From SG8-41 sp963699525 (GTDB taxonomy: Bacteria > Pseudomonadota > Gammaproteobacteria > Burkholderiales > SG8-41), in contig CAVOUI010000020.1 in assembly GCA_963699525.1 (NCBI GenBank), positions 62,001 to 126,000 on the forward strand: DNA of 64,000 bases, read 5' to 3'. Numbering within the stretch: the first letter of the stretch is position 1; every line of letters starts with the position of its first letter. Positions 7,910-16,993 of the stretch are shown here, piece after piece. A program made the position numbers and the translations under genes. Below the pieces are notes generated by a model, which was not told where the DNA came from, made no database searches, and saw nothing but the letters and a program-made list of their open reading frames with translations.

Positions 7910-9436
7910 ATGGATCGATTCGCGTTGCGCGTGGCAGCGCTTCTCCTTGTGCCCGCGCTGGGCCTCGCCCAGCCGGTCGTCCATGTCGGCTCGAAGCGCT
8001 TCACCGAATCCTACATTCTGGCCGAGATCATGGTGCACACGGTGGAGGCGGCGGGGGAGGCGCGCGCGATTCACCTGCAGGGGCTCGGCAATACCGCAAT
8101 TCTCTTCTCCGCCTTGAAGAGTGGCGCGATTCACGCCTACCCCGAGTACACCGGCACGATCGCCTTCGAGCTGCTGCGCCTGCAGCGTGTTCCGGATCTT
8201 GCCGAGCTCAACCGGCTGCTGGCGCCGCACGGATTGGCGGCGGGCGTGCCGTTCGGCTTTGGCAACTCCTATGCCCTGGCAATGCGGGCTGCGCGCGCCG
8301 CGGAACTGCGAATTTCACGTTTCTCGGACCTCGCGTCCCACCCAAACCTGAGACTCGCGCTGTCCCAGGAATTCTTGAATCGCAGAGACGGGTGGCCGGC
8401 GCTCCGCGCGGCCTACGGCTTCGCGTTCACCGACGTCCGCGGCCTGGACCATGGACTCGCGTACGAGGCGCTCTCCGGCGGGCAGGTGGACGTCATTGAC
8501 GCATACACCACCGACGCGAAGATTCTTCGCTACCAGCTGCGAGTGCTGGAAGACGACCTGCGCTTCTTCCCGGCATACGATGCAGTGGTGCTCTATCGCC
8601 GCGACTTCGAGGAGCGGTTTCCCCGCTCATGGGAGGCGCTGCGGGGGCTGGCGGGGCGCATCGGCGCCGAACAGATGACGGCGATGAACGCGGCCGTCGA
8701 GCTTTCCGGCAATTCATTCGCAACGGTCGCACAGGCGTTTCTCGGCTCGAGCCCGGCGGAGGCACGCCAGGCGACGGGGACGGATCGGACATTTCTCAGC
8801 GCCCTGGTCGGCCCCGATTTGGGGCGGATCACCCTGGAGCACTTGTTGCTGGTGGCCACCTCGCTTGCCCTGGGCGTTGTCATCGGCGTGCCGCTCGGCA
8901 TCTGGGCCGACCGGGCCCCGCGCGCACGCTACTGGATACTGGCCGCGGCAGGCGTGCTGCAGACGGTTCCGTCGCTCGCGCTGCTCGCGTTTCTCATCGC
9001 CGCCCTGGACCGCATTGGGACCCTGCCTGCGATCGTCGCGCTGTTCCTCTATTCGCTGCTGCCCATCGTGCGCAATACCGAATCGGGGCTCGCCGGCGTT
9101 CCGGGCTCGCTGCGTCAGTCCGCGACCGCGCTCGGACTGACCGAATGGCCGCGCCTGCGGCTGATCGAGCTCCCGCTCGCGGCGCCTACGATGCTCGCAG
9201 GGATCAAGACCGCCGCCGTCATCAACGTGGGCACCGCTACCATTGCGGCGTTCATTGGCGCGGGAGGCTACGGCGAGCGCATCGTGGCCGGACTCGCGGT
9301 AAACGATCACGCGCTCCTGCTGGCGGGTGCCGTTCCAGCCGCGGCAATGGCGCTCGCGGTCCAATGGGGTTTCGATCTTCTGGAGCGCCGATTCCTCGGT
9401 GCCGGTCGCAACGGCCGCGACGGCGGGCCTTCCTGA
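7910..9436 (+). CDS. Fused substrate-binding protein/permease of an OpuC/OsmF-type ABC transporter
   Basis: 508 aa. A signal peptide (about 1-22) leads into a periplasmic quaternary-amine type binding domain (VHVGSKRFTESYILAEI, YPEYTGTIAFELL, FPAYDAVVLYRRDF). From about residue 300 a binding-protein-dependent permease domain follows with five to six membrane spans and the EAA-like stretch SATALGLTEWPRLRLIELPL. Relatives import glycine betaine, choline or similar osmolytes, or ergothioneine. Here the binding domain precedes the permease. No ATPase gene lies next to it, so the nucleotide-binding partner must be elsewhere. The ATG at 7910 follows GGGGCG and starts a good signal sequence. Confidence 0.88.
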   Translation: MDRFALRVAALLLVPALGLAQPVVHVGSKRFTESYILAEIMVHTVEAAGEARAIHLQGLGNTAILFSALKSGAIHAYPEYTGTIAFELLRLQRVPDLAELNRLLAPHGLAAGVPFGFGNSYALAMRAARAAELRISRFSDLASHPNLRLALSQEFLNRRDGWPALRAAYGFAFTDVRGLDHGLAYEALSGGQVDVIDAYTTDAKILRYQLRVLEDDLRFFPAYDAVVLYRRDFEERFPRSWEALRGLAGRIGAEQMTAMNAAVELSGNSFATVAQAFLGSSPAEARQATGTDRTFLSALVGPDLGRITLEHLLLVATSLALGVVIGVPLGIWADRAPRARYWILAAAGVLQTVPSLALLAFLIAALDRIGTLPAIVALFLYSLLPIVRNTESGLAGVPGSLRQSATALGLTEWPRLRLIELPLAAPTMLAGIKTAAVINVGTATIAAFIGAGGYGERIVAGLAVNDHALLLAGAVPAAAMALAVQWGFDLLERRFLGAGRNGRDGGPS

Positions 9437-9505
9437 ATCCCCCAAGCGGGCGGCATAGCGGGGCGGCGCCCAGGCCCCGGGGAAGAACCGGTAATAGTGC
9501 CGACT

Positions 9506-9532
9506 GAACTAATTTTTCGCTGCCCTGTCAGT
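9506..9532 (+). promoter_or_regulatory. Possible sigma-E-type promoter upstream of rpoE
   Basis: GAACTA (9506-9511), 16 nt, then TCAGT (9528-9532) resembles the extracytoplasmic sigma consensus GAACTT-N16-TCTGA. It lies about 110 nt before the rpoE start, where E. coli and Pseudomonas rpoE/algU operons are autoregulated. The -10 match is imperfect, so this is tentative. The rest of 9437-9644 shows no gene. A TATACT at 9577-9582 could be a housekeeping -10 but lacks a good -35. Confidence 0.3.
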
Positions 9533-9644
9533 GCATTAACGATCGGCTCGCGTCCACCCGGCATGCTACGGCCGGGTATACTTGCCGTCTGAACGGCCAG
9601 CCTGCCGTTCATCTCGGATAACAAAAAGGCCAGGGACGGGTTTG

Positions 9645-10244
9645 ATGAGCGATCGCGAACTCGATCAGCAGCTGGTCGAGCGCGCGCAGCGCGGCGACAA
9701 GCATGCGTTCGAGCTGCTGGTGAGCAAGTACCAGCGCAAGCTTGCCCGGCTGCTGTCACGCTTCATCCGGGACTCGACCGAGGTCGAGGACGTGACGCAG
9801 GAGGCCTTCATCAAGGCCTACCGGGCGTTGCCATCGTTTCGCGGAGACAGCGCATTCTATACGTGGTTGTACCGGATCGGGATCAACACGGCCAAGAATT
9901 ACCTGGTGGCCATGGGGCGGCGGGCGCCCACGACGACCGATATCGACAGCGAGGAGGCGGAGGGCTTCGAGGACGGAGAGCTGTTGCGCGATCTCAACAC
10001 GCCGGAAAACCAGCTGATGAGCCGGCAGGTCGCGGAAACGGTGAACCAAACCCTCGGAGAGCTGCCTGAAGAGCTGAGGACGGCGATTACCCTGCGGGAG
10101 ATCGAAGGGCTTAGCTATGAGGATATTGCCAATATAATGAACTGCCCGATCGGCACGGTCCGATCGCGCATTTTCCGGGCGCGCGAGGCGATCGCGGCGA
10201 AATTGCGACCGCTGCTCGGCACCCGGAAGGACAGGAGATGGTGA
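9645..10244 (+). CDS. rpoE: RNA polymerase sigma factor RpoE (AlgU)
   Basis: ECF sigma factor for envelope stress, 199 aa, the usual length. Region 2 includes VSKYQRKLARLLSRFIRD and the conserved DVTQEAFIKAYRALPSF, with FYTWLYRIGINTAKN after it. Region 4 has LPEELRTAITLREIEGLSY, then a helix-turn-helix ending CPIGTVRSRIFRAREAI. It is held inactive at the membrane by RseA, the next gene (1 nt apart). The start MSDRELDQQLVERAQ matches the family, and an upstream in-frame ATG would add 21 unconserved residues. Confidence 0.97.
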   Translation: MSDRELDQQLVERAQRGDKHAFELLVSKYQRKLARLLSRFIRDSTEVEDVTQEAFIKAYRALPSFRGDSAFYTWLYRIGINTAKNYLVAMGRRAPTTTDIDSEEAEGFEDGELLRDLNTPENQLMSRQVAETVNQTLGELPEELRTAITLREIEGLSYEDIANIMNCPIGTVRSRIFRAREAIAAKLRPLLGTRKDRRW

Positions 10245-10245
10245 G

Positions 10246-10770
10246 ATGGACAAGATCTCGGAATGGATGGATGGCGAGCTGACGGAGCGGGAAACGCGCC
10301 GGCAGATCGAGCGCCTCAAGCAGGATGCCGAGCTGCATCGTTGCTGGGCGACCTTTCACCTGATTGGCGATGTGATCCGGGGCGAGCCCGTGATGTCGCG
10401 GGACTTCGAAGGCAGGCTGGCCGAGCGGCTGAAGGGCGAGCCGACGGTACTGGCACCGCGGGCTCCGGCCGCAAGGCGCTATGCGACTTACGCCCTCTCG
10501 GCCGCCGCTTCCCTGTCTGCGGTCGCGGTCGTCGGGTGGATGGTCTTCGTCAACGACACGCTAGCCCCCAAGCCCGAAGTCGCTCAGTCCACCGTCACAT
10601 CCCCGCCCGCCGCACCATCAGCCGACCTGCAATTGGCCAATGTTCCCAGCGACGGTACGATGAACGAGTACATCATCGCGCACCAGGAATTCTCCCCGAG
10701 CAGCGAGATCCAGGGCCTGGCTCCCTATATCCGCAGCGTATCCGGCGCTCGCCCGATCAGGGATCGCTAG
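10246..10770 (+). CDS. rseA: Anti-sigma-E factor RseA (MucA-like)
   Basis: Inner-membrane anti-sigma factor, 174 aa. The cytoplasmic domain (MDKISEWMDGELTERETR, then RCWATFHLIGDVIRGE) is the RseA_N sigma-binding fold. A single membrane span lies at about 84-104 (YATYALSAAASLSAVAVVGW and following residues). The periplasmic tail is Pro/Ala/Ser-rich and contains HQEFSPSSEIQGLAPYIR, a conserved element of MucA/RseA periplasmic domains. It starts 1 nt after the rpoE stop and is followed by rseB. Confidence 0.93.
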   Translation: MDKISEWMDGELTERETRRQIERLKQDAELHRCWATFHLIGDVIRGEPVMSRDFEGRLAERLKGEPTVLAPRAPAARRYATYALSAAASLSAVAVVGWMVFVNDTLAPKPEVAQSTVTSPPAAPSADLQLANVPSDGTMNEYIIAHQEFSPSSEIQGLAPYIRSVSGARPIRDR

Positions 10771-10840
10771 TGCGGCTCCGCCACGGGTGCGATCCGAATT
10801 CCGGGACGAGGCCCGCCGCGGGGGGCGGGGTGGTGCGCGC

Positions 10841-11809
10841 GTGAAGGCGGCGTGGCCCATCGTTTTTCTGGGTTGCGCCCTACCGGCGCTTGCCGCGGAG
10901 CTCGACGGGCTTGGCTGGCTCTCCAAGATGGCGAGCGCGTCGCGCGGGCTCAACTACAGCGGCACTTTCGTGTACCAGCATGGGGACCGCATCGAGACCT
11001 CCCGGATCGTGCATTTCGTCAATGCCGCGGGCGGCGAGTTCGAGAAGCTGGAGACACTCGATGGCCCCGTGCGCGAGGTGATTCGCACCAACGACCAGGT
11101 CAGCTGCTACCTCCCCGACGCGAAAACGGTGATTGTCGAGAAACGGAGTGCACGCCGTTTTCCAGCGCTCATCCCGGAGCAACTGAGTGGTGTCTCCGAC
11201 AACTACACTGTGATCGTCGCGGGTACGGACCGCGTGGCGGGATATGACTGCCGCGTGGTGGTGCTCGAGCCCCGGGACCAGCTGCGTTACGGCCACCAGT
11301 TCTGCGCCGAATCGGGCTCCGGGCTACCCTTGCGCGCGCGCACCCTCGGCGAGAAGCACCAGCAGCTGGAGTCGTTTGCGTTTACCGAGGTGAAGCTGGG
11401 TGGGCGCTTCAGCCGCGACCAGGTGAAGTCGCGCTACGCGGATAAGAGCAAGAGCTGGAAGATCGATCATTCCGCGCTCGTGCTGAGCGACGTGCCGGCC
11501 GATACCGGATGGACACTCACGCGCCAGCCGCAGGGATTCAAGAAGCTGACCGAAATGAAGCGCTCCATTGCCGGGCGCGCGGGAATGGTGTCGCACATCG
11601 TCTATTCAGACGGGCTCGCCGCGATCTCGGTGTTCATCGAGCCCCTGCCGAAGACCCGGCCGGTGAACAGCCTGACCCACCAAGGCGCGGTCAATATCTA
11701 CGTGCGCCCGGTGTCGGATCACATGGTCACGGTGCTCGGGGAAACACCCGCCGCGACGGTAATGCAGGTCGCCAATGCCATGGAGCTGCAGACCGGCCGC
11801 GGCAGGTAG
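10841..11809 (+). CDS. rseB: Periplasmic sigma-E regulator RseB (MucB)
   Basis: Periplasmic protein that binds RseA and shields it from proteolysis; it senses mislocalised lipoprotein or LPS in E. coli. A signal peptide (about 1-18, MKAAWPIVFLGCALPALA with initiator GTG) precedes the MucB/RseB large domain (LNYSGTFVYQHGDRIET, LDGPVREVIR). The C-terminal domain follows (GWTLTRQPQGFKKL, VSHIVYSDGLAAISVFIE). 322 aa is normal for the family. The GTG at 10841 is chosen because the signal peptide begins there; the frame remains open 54 nt upstream but encodes Arg/Gly-rich, non-signal-like residues. Confidence 0.93.
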   Translation: MKAAWPIVFLGCALPALAAELDGLGWLSKMASASRGLNYSGTFVYQHGDRIETSRIVHFVNAAGGEFEKLETLDGPVREVIRTNDQVSCYLPDAKTVIVEKRSARRFPALIPEQLSGVSDNYTVIVAGTDRVAGYDCRVVVLEPRDQLRYGHQFCAESGSGLPLRARTLGEKHQQLESFAFTEVKLGGRFSRDQVKSRYADKSKSWKIDHSALVLSDVPADTGWTLTRQPQGFKKLTEMKRSIAGRAGMVSHIVYSDGLAAISVFIEPLPKTRPVNSLTHQGAVNIYVRPVSDHMVTVLGETPAATVMQVANAMELQTGRGR

Positions 11810-11879
11810 CGCTGGTACCGTGCCCCGGGCTCTGGTTTCAACCATTTCCGCAATCGATTCGAGACTACCGAGGCTGATT

Positions 11880-13271
11880 ATGCTCAAGCGCTTGATCTTT
11901 GCGCTGCTCCTGGTCGCAATGCCGGCTGCCGCTGCAGCCCAGTTGCCCGATTTCACCGAACTGGTCGAGAAGCAGGGGCCGGCCGTCGTCAACATCAGCA
12001 CGACGCAGTCGGTGCGCAACCCCCTCGCGCCGCAGATTCCCAACCTGCCGGAGGACGATCCCTTCTACGAGTTTTTCCGGCGCTTCATTCCGCAGCCGGG
12101 GCCGCGCGAGCGCGAATTCCAGTCCCAGTCCCTCGGCTCGGGTTTCATCGTCAGCCAGGACGGCTACATCATGACCAACGCTCACGTGGTCGAAGCCGCC
12201 GACGAGATCAACGTGAAGCTGACCGACAAGCGCGAATTCAAGGCCAAGGTCATCGGCTCAGACCGCCGCACCGATGTCGCGCTCATCAAGATCGATGCGA
12301 CGAGCCTGCCCACGGTGCGCTTCGGGGATCCGAACAAGCTCCGGGTCGGCGAATGGGTGCTGGCGATCGGCTCGCCCTTCGGCTTCGAGAATACAGTGAC
12401 GGCCGGCATCGTCAGCGCGAAGGGCCGCTCCCTGCCGCAGGAGAACTACGTGCCGTTCATCCAGACGGATGTCGCGGTCAATCCCGGCAACTCGGGCGGG
12501 CCGCTGTTCAATCTGCGGGGCGAGGTGGTCGGCGTGAATTCGCAGATCTACAGCCGCACCGGCGGCTTCATGGGACTGTCGTTCGCAATCCCGATCGACG
12601 TCGCCAACGACATCGCCAACCAGCTGCGCACGACCGGCAAGGTGACACGCGGACGGATCGGGGTCGTGATCCAGGCGATCAGCAAGGAGCTGGCCGAAGG
12701 CTTCGGCCTCGCGCGACCGCAGGGCGCGCTGGTCAATTCGGTCGAGAAGGGCGGGCCCGCCGACAAGGCGGGGGTCGAGGCCGGCGACGTCATCCTGCGT
12801 TTTGACGGCAAGGCGGTGGCTTCGTCGGAAGACCTGCCCCGGATCGTCGGCGCGACTCGCCCGGGCTCCAAGGTGACGATGCAGGTCTGGCGCAACAAGA
12901 GCACGCGCGACATGCAGGTGGTGGTGGCCGAGATGCAGGACGAACGTGCGATGCGGCAGGCCCGACGCAGTGGCAAGCCGCCGGCAGCGGTGCAAAGCCA
13001 GTACGGCCTGACGCTGTCCGACCTGACCGAGGCGCAGAAGGCGGAGCTCAAGGTTTCCGGCGGCGTGCTGGTCGAGAACGTGCAGGGCGCGGGCCAGCGC
13101 GCAGGCGTGCGCCGCGGCGACGTGATCCTCGCGATCAACAACCAGGACGTGAAGTCGGTCGAGCAGTTCAACCAGATGATGGGGCAGTTCGAGAAGGGCC
13201 GGATCGTGTCCCTGCTGGTGCGCCGCGGGACCAATTCGCACTACGTCCCGTTCCGCCTCGACGCTGGTTAA
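11880..13271 (+). CDS. mucD: Periplasmic Do-like serine protease MucD/DegQ
   Basis: Envelope quality-control protease, 463 aa, with a signal peptide of about 21 residues ending AAAAA-QL. The trypsin-like domain carries the triad His (TNAHVVEAAD, about 102), Asp (RTDVALIKID, about 132) and Ser (NPGNSGGPLFN, about 205). Two PDZ domains follow (about 255-350, with GGPADKAGVEAGDVILRF, and about 370-460, with GAGQRAGVRRGDVILAI). Linkage to rpoE-rseA-rseB is the standard mucD position. lepA follows 60 nt later. Confidence 0.96.
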   Translation: MLKRLIFALLLVAMPAAAAAQLPDFTELVEKQGPAVVNISTTQSVRNPLAPQIPNLPEDDPFYEFFRRFIPQPGPREREFQSQSLGSGFIVSQDGYIMTNAHVVEAADEINVKLTDKREFKAKVIGSDRRTDVALIKIDATSLPTVRFGDPNKLRVGEWVLAIGSPFGFENTVTAGIVSAKGRSLPQENYVPFIQTDVAVNPGNSGGPLFNLRGEVVGVNSQIYSRTGGFMGLSFAIPIDVANDIANQLRTTGKVTRGRIGVVIQAISKELAEGFGLARPQGALVNSVEKGGPADKAGVEAGDVILRFDGKAVASSEDLPRIVGATRPGSKVTMQVWRNKSTRDMQVVVAEMQDERAMRQARRSGKPPAAVQSQYGLTLSDLTEAQKAELKVSGGVLVENVQGAGQRAGVRRGDVILAINNQDVKSVEQFNQMMGQFEKGRIVSLLVRRGTNSHYVPFRLDAG

Positions 13272-13331
13272 GTCATTCTGATTTCGGATAAAATACGCCG
13301 CTTTCAGGGGCACTGACCGGTGCCCTTTTAC

Positions 13332-15122
13332 ATGCAGCGTATCCGCAATTTCTCGATCATCGCCCACATCGACCACGGCAAGTCGACGCTCGCCGACCGC
13401 TTCATCCAGCTCTGCGGCGGACTGGCGGAGCGCGAGATGGAGGAGCAGGTCCTCGACACGATGGACCTCGAACGCGAGCGCGGCATCACCATCAAGGCGC
13501 AGACGGCGGCGCTCGAGTACCGCGCCCGCGACGGCCAGCAATACCTGCTCAACCTGATCGACACGCCCGGGCACGTCGATTTCTCCTACGAGGTGTCGCG
13601 CTCGCTCGCGGCCTGCGAGGGCGCGCTGCTCGTCGTCGACGCGTCGCAGGGCGTCGAGGCGCAGACCGTGGCCAACTGCTACACCGCCACCGAGCAGGGA
13701 GTCGATGTCATCCCGGTGCTGAACAAGATGGACCTGCCGCAGGCCGAGCCAGAGCGCGTGATCGGCGAAATCGAGGACATTATCGGCATACCCGCCCGGG
13801 ACGCGCTGCGGGTGAGCGCCAAGACCGGCGAGGGCGTTCCCGAGATCCTGGAGGCCGTCATTCACCGCATCGCGCCGCCCTCCGGCAACCCGGGCGGGCC
13901 GTTGAAGGCGCTCATCATCGACTCGTGGTTCGACAATTACGTCGGAGTGGTCATGCTGGTGCGGGTCGTGGATGGAGAGCTCAGGCCCAAGGACCGGATC
14001 CTGCTGATGTCCACCGGAGCGACCTACCTGTGCGAGCAGGTGGGTGTGTTCACGCCCAAGGCGAGGACGAAGGACGCCCTCGCGGCCGGGGAGGTCGGCT
14101 ACATCACGGCCGGCATCAAGGAGCTCAAGGCGGCGCGCGTCGGGGACACGGTGACGCTCGAGCGGCGTCCCGCGAGCGAGCCTCTGCCCGGGTTCAAGGA
14201 GATCAAGCCGCAGGTGTTTGCGGGGCTCTATCCGGTCGACCCGGGCGAATACGAGGCACTGCGGGACGCGCTCGAGAAACTGCACCTGAACGATGCGTCG
14301 CTGCGCTACGAGCCGGAATCCTCGCAGGCGCTCGGCTTCGGCTTCCGCTGCGGCTTTCTCGGGCTGCTGCACCTCGACATCGTGCAGGAGCGCCTGGAGC
14401 GCGAGTACGGCATGAATCTCATCACCACCGCGCCCACCGTGATCTACCAGGTGCTCACGCGCGACGGCTCGGTGCTGGAAATCGAGAACCCATCCCGGCT
14501 TCCCGACCCGAGCGCGATCGCGGAAATCCGCGAGCCGGTCATCATGGCCTCGATCCTGACGCCGCACGACTACGTTGGCGCCGTGCTGACGCTCTGCAAC
14601 CAGAAGCGTGGCGTTCAGCGCAACATGCAATACGTCGGGCGGCAGGTCATACTGACCTACGAAATGCCGCTCAACGAGGTCGTGATGGATTTCTTCGACC
14701 GGTTGAAGTCGGTTTCCCGCGGCTACGCTTCCCTCGACTACGAGTTCCTGGAATACCGCGCCGGCGACCTGGCGCGGCTCGACATACTGATCAACGGCGA
14801 CCGGGTGGACGCGCTTTCGCTCATCGTCCACCGCGAAAGCGCCCAGCAGCGCGGGCGCGACCTCGCCGTGAAGATGCGCGAGCTGATACCGCGCCAGATG
14901 TTCGACGTGGCGGTGCAGGCCGCGATCGGCTCCCACATCATCGCGCGCGAGACGGTGAAGGCGATGCGCAAGAACGTCCTCGCCAAGTGCTACGGCGGCG
15001 ACATCACGCGCAAGAAGAAGCTGCTCGAGAAGCAGAAGGCGGGCAAGAAGCGCATGAAGCAGGTGGGTAGCGTCGAGATTCCGCAAGAAGCATTCCGCGC
15101 CATCCTGCAAGTCGAAAAGTGA
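13332..15122 (+). CDS. lepA: Elongation factor 4 (LepA)
   Basis: Ribosome-associated translational GTPase, 596 aa. G1 is AHIDHGKSTL, G3 is DTPGHVDF, G4 is NKMDLP, followed by domain II, domain III and the LepA-specific C-terminal domain ending in a basic tail (KKKLLEKQKAGKKRMK). The ATG at 13332 gives MQRIRNFSIIAHIDHGKS, the same N-terminal length as E. coli LepA. A GTG at 13320 has a better ribosome site (AGGGG, 9 nt spacing) and could be the true start, adding MPFY. The start is the only uncertain point. Confidence 0.96.
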   Translation: MQRIRNFSIIAHIDHGKSTLADRFIQLCGGLAEREMEEQVLDTMDLERERGITIKAQTAALEYRARDGQQYLLNLIDTPGHVDFSYEVSRSLAACEGALLVVDASQGVEAQTVANCYTATEQGVDVIPVLNKMDLPQAEPERVIGEIEDIIGIPARDALRVSAKTGEGVPEILEAVIHRIAPPSGNPGGPLKALIIDSWFDNYVGVVMLVRVVDGELRPKDRILLMSTGATYLCEQVGVFTPKARTKDALAAGEVGYITAGIKELKAARVGDTVTLERRPASEPLPGFKEIKPQVFAGLYPVDPGEYEALRDALEKLHLNDASLRYEPESSQALGFGFRCGFLGLLHLDIVQERLEREYGMNLITTAPTVIYQVLTRDGSVLEIENPSRLPDPSAIAEIREPVIMASILTPHDYVGAVLTLCNQKRGVQRNMQYVGRQVILTYEMPLNEVVMDFFDRLKSVSRGYASLDYEFLEYRAGDLARLDILINGDRVDALSLIVHRESAQQRGRDLAVKMRELIPRQMFDVAVQAAIGSHIIARETVKAMRKNVLAKCYGGDITRKKKLLEKQKAGKKRMKQVGSVEIPQEAFRAILQVEK

Positions 15123-15922
15123 ACTTCGCGCTGATCCTTTTTTTGCTGCTCGTCGCGACCGGCGCGGTATGGCTGGTCGACCGCTACTGGCTGCGCGGGC
15201 GGCGCCCCGCGGGCCGCGCCGAGCCATGGTGGGTGGAGTATCCGAAGAGCTTCTTCCCGGTCATCCTCGTGGTATTCCTGTTGCGCTCGTTCCTGGTGGA
15301 GCCGTTCAAGATCCCTTCAGGGTCGATGCTGCCGACGCTGCTGGTGGGCGATTTCATCCTGGTGAACAAATTCACCTACGGGGTGCGCCTGCCGATCGTG
15401 AACGTGAAGCTGCTCGACCTGGGCGAGCCGCGGCGTGGGGATGTCATGGTCTTCCGCTACCCGGAGAACCCGGCGCTCGACTACATCAAGCGCGTGGTGG
15501 GATTGCCGGGCGACCGCATCGCCTACCGCAACAAGCGGCTCACGATCAACGACGAGGTGATCCGGATCAAGCCGGACGGCGAGTACCACTACATCGAGTC
15601 CGGACTGAACTTCGTCGCAGCGCAGCGCATGACGGAGACGCTGGGAGAGCACCAGCACGCGGTGCTGCTGCAGGCGGAGATTCCCAGCGTGCACCTGTCG
15701 GGCGTGCGGCTCTTTCCTTTCCGCGAAAATTGCGCCTACAATGAGTCGGGATTCAGCTGCACCGTGCCGCCTGGGCACTATTTTCTGATGGGGGACAATC
15801 GCGACAGCAGCAGCGACAGCCGCTACTGGGGGTTTGTCCCCGAGTCGCACATCGTGGGCAAGGCCTTCCTGATCTGGTGGAATTTCGACGACTTCAAGCG
15901 CATCGGACAGCTCATCAACTGA
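15119..15922 (+). CDS. lepB: Signal peptidase I
   Basis: Inner-membrane serine/lysine protease that cleaves Sec and Tat signal peptides. 267 aa. There is an N-terminal membrane span at 1-14 and a second at about 43-60. The catalytic Ser is in PSGSMLPTLLVGDF near residue 66, and the general-base Lys is in LDYIKRVVGLPGDR near residue 124. Box E is near the C-terminus (GHYFLMGDNRDSSSDSRYWG). The GTG start overlaps the lepA stop (GTGA), indicating translational coupling. Confidence 0.97.
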   Translation: MNFALILFLLLVATGAVWLVDRYWLRGRRPAGRAEPWWVEYPKSFFPVILVVFLLRSFLVEPFKIPSGSMLPTLLVGDFILVNKFTYGVRLPIVNVKLLDLGEPRRGDVMVFRYPENPALDYIKRVVGLPGDRIAYRNKRLTINDEVIRIKPDGEYHYIESGLNFVAAQRMTETLGEHQHAVLLQAEIPSVHLSGVRLFPFRENCAYNESGFSCTVPPGHYFLMGDNRDSSSDSRYWGFVPESHIVGKAFLIWWNFDDFKRIGQLIN

Positions 15923-15934
15923 GAAGGAAGCATC

Positions 15935-16294
15935 ATGCGTAGACCGAAAGGCTTCACCTTGACGGGGTTCCTGATGTGGGCGGTGGTGCTGATTTTCGTC
16001 GCGCTGCTGCTCTTCAAGATCGGGCCGCCCTATATCGAGTTCCTGTCCATCCAGTCGAACCTCAGGGCGGTCGCGAACGATCCGGAGGGCCGCTCCGGCA
16101 TTCGCCGCGTGGTGGAAGATCTGTTCGACCGTCGCTCGGCGATCGACAACATCACGTCGGTCAGGGCGAATGAAATCCTCATCTCCAAGGAAGGCGACAA
16201 CATCGTGCTGAGCTTCGAGTACACGAAATGCGTGCCGATCGTCTTCAACATCCGGGCCTGCATGGATTACAACCCGACCTCAGCGCGTCGGTAG
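15935..16294 (+). CDS. DUF4845 membrane protein
   Basis: 119-aa protein with one N-terminal membrane span (about 9-29: LTGFLMWAVVLIFVALLLF) and a short extracytoplasmic domain containing PPYIEF, NITSVRANEILISKEGDNI and two Cys residues (TKCVPI, IRACMDY). The start MRRPKGFTLTGFLMW resembles a type IV pilin-like leader but lacks the full processing context. It is the usual neighbour between lepB and rnc in betaproteobacteria. Function is unknown. It has a strong ribosome site (GAGAAGGAAG) 8 nt before the ATG. Confidence 0.85.
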   Translation: MRRPKGFTLTGFLMWAVVLIFVALLLFKIGPPYIEFLSIQSNLRAVANDPEGRSGIRRVVEDLFDRRSAIDNITSVRANEILISKEGDNIVLSFEYTKCVPIVFNIRACMDYNPTSARR

Positions 16295-16321
16295 GGCCTG
16301 CATGCCGCAACCATCCGCCTG

Positions 16322-16993
16322 ATGGAACCGGGGGATCTCGATCTCGGCATCGGCCACCGCTTCTCCGACCCGGAACTGCTGCGCCGGGCACTGACCCACC
16401 GCAGCTACGGCCCCGCGCACAACGAGCGCCTGGAGTACCTGGGCGACAGCGTGTTGAACTGCGTGGTGGCGCTCGAGCTGTATCACAAGTTTCCGGTCCT
16501 TCCCGAGGGCGAGCTGTCGCGGCTGCGCGCGAACCTGGTCAACCAGCAGTCGCTCGCCGCCATCGCGCAGCAGTTCGCCCTCGGCGCGCGGCTGCGCCTG
16601 GGCGAGGGCGAGCTGAAAAGCGGCGGGGCGCGGCGCCCCTCGATCCTCGCTGACGCGGTCGAAGCGCTGGTCGGGGCCGCTTTCCTCGACGCAGGCTTCG
16701 AGGCGGCGCATAACGTCGTGCGCGTCCTCCTGGGCGAAGCGATCGACGCCATCGATCCCGCGGTCCCGGGTAAGGACCCCAAAACGCTGCTCCAGGAATA
16801 CCTGCAGGGGCGCAGGTTCGCGCTCCCGCAATATTCGGTGGTGGCGACGCGCGGCGAGGCGCATCAGCAGCTGTTTCAGGTGGAGTGCGCCATTCCCGAG
16901 CTCGGCATCCGCTCGCTGGGGGAGGGCGCCAGCCGGCGCGGTGCCGAACAGGAGGCGGCGCGCCACGCCTATGAGCTCGCAACCCGCGGCTGA
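16322..16993 (+). CDS. rnc: Ribonuclease III
   Basis: Double-strand-specific endoribonuclease for rRNA and mRNA processing. 223 aa. The RNase III domain has the signature NERLEYLGDSVLN near residue 36 and the second acidic site LADAVEALVGAAFLD near 108. The C-terminal double-stranded RNA-binding domain runs about 150-223 (DPKTLLQEYLQGRRF to RRGAEQEAARHAYEL). era begins inside its last 23 nt in another frame, so the two are probably co-translated. Confidence 0.97.
   Translation: MEPGDLDLGIGHRFSDPELLRRALTHRSYGPAHNERLEYLGDSVLNCVVALELYHKFPVLPEGELSRLRANLVNQQSLAAIAQQFALGARLRLGEGELKSGGARRPSILADAVEALVGAAFLDAGFEAAHNVVRVLLGEAIDAIDPAVPGKDPKTLLQEYLQGRRFALPQYSVVATRGEAHQQLFQVECAIPELGIRSLGEGASRRGAEQEAARHAYELATRG

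Noticed and set aside
12258..15227. 989-codon open frame on the minus strand opposite mucD and lepA
   Set aside because: It is antisense to two unmistakable conserved genes. Long antisense frames arise easily from the GC-rich third-position bias, and its translation is low-complexity His/Arg/Leu/Asp-rich without motifs.
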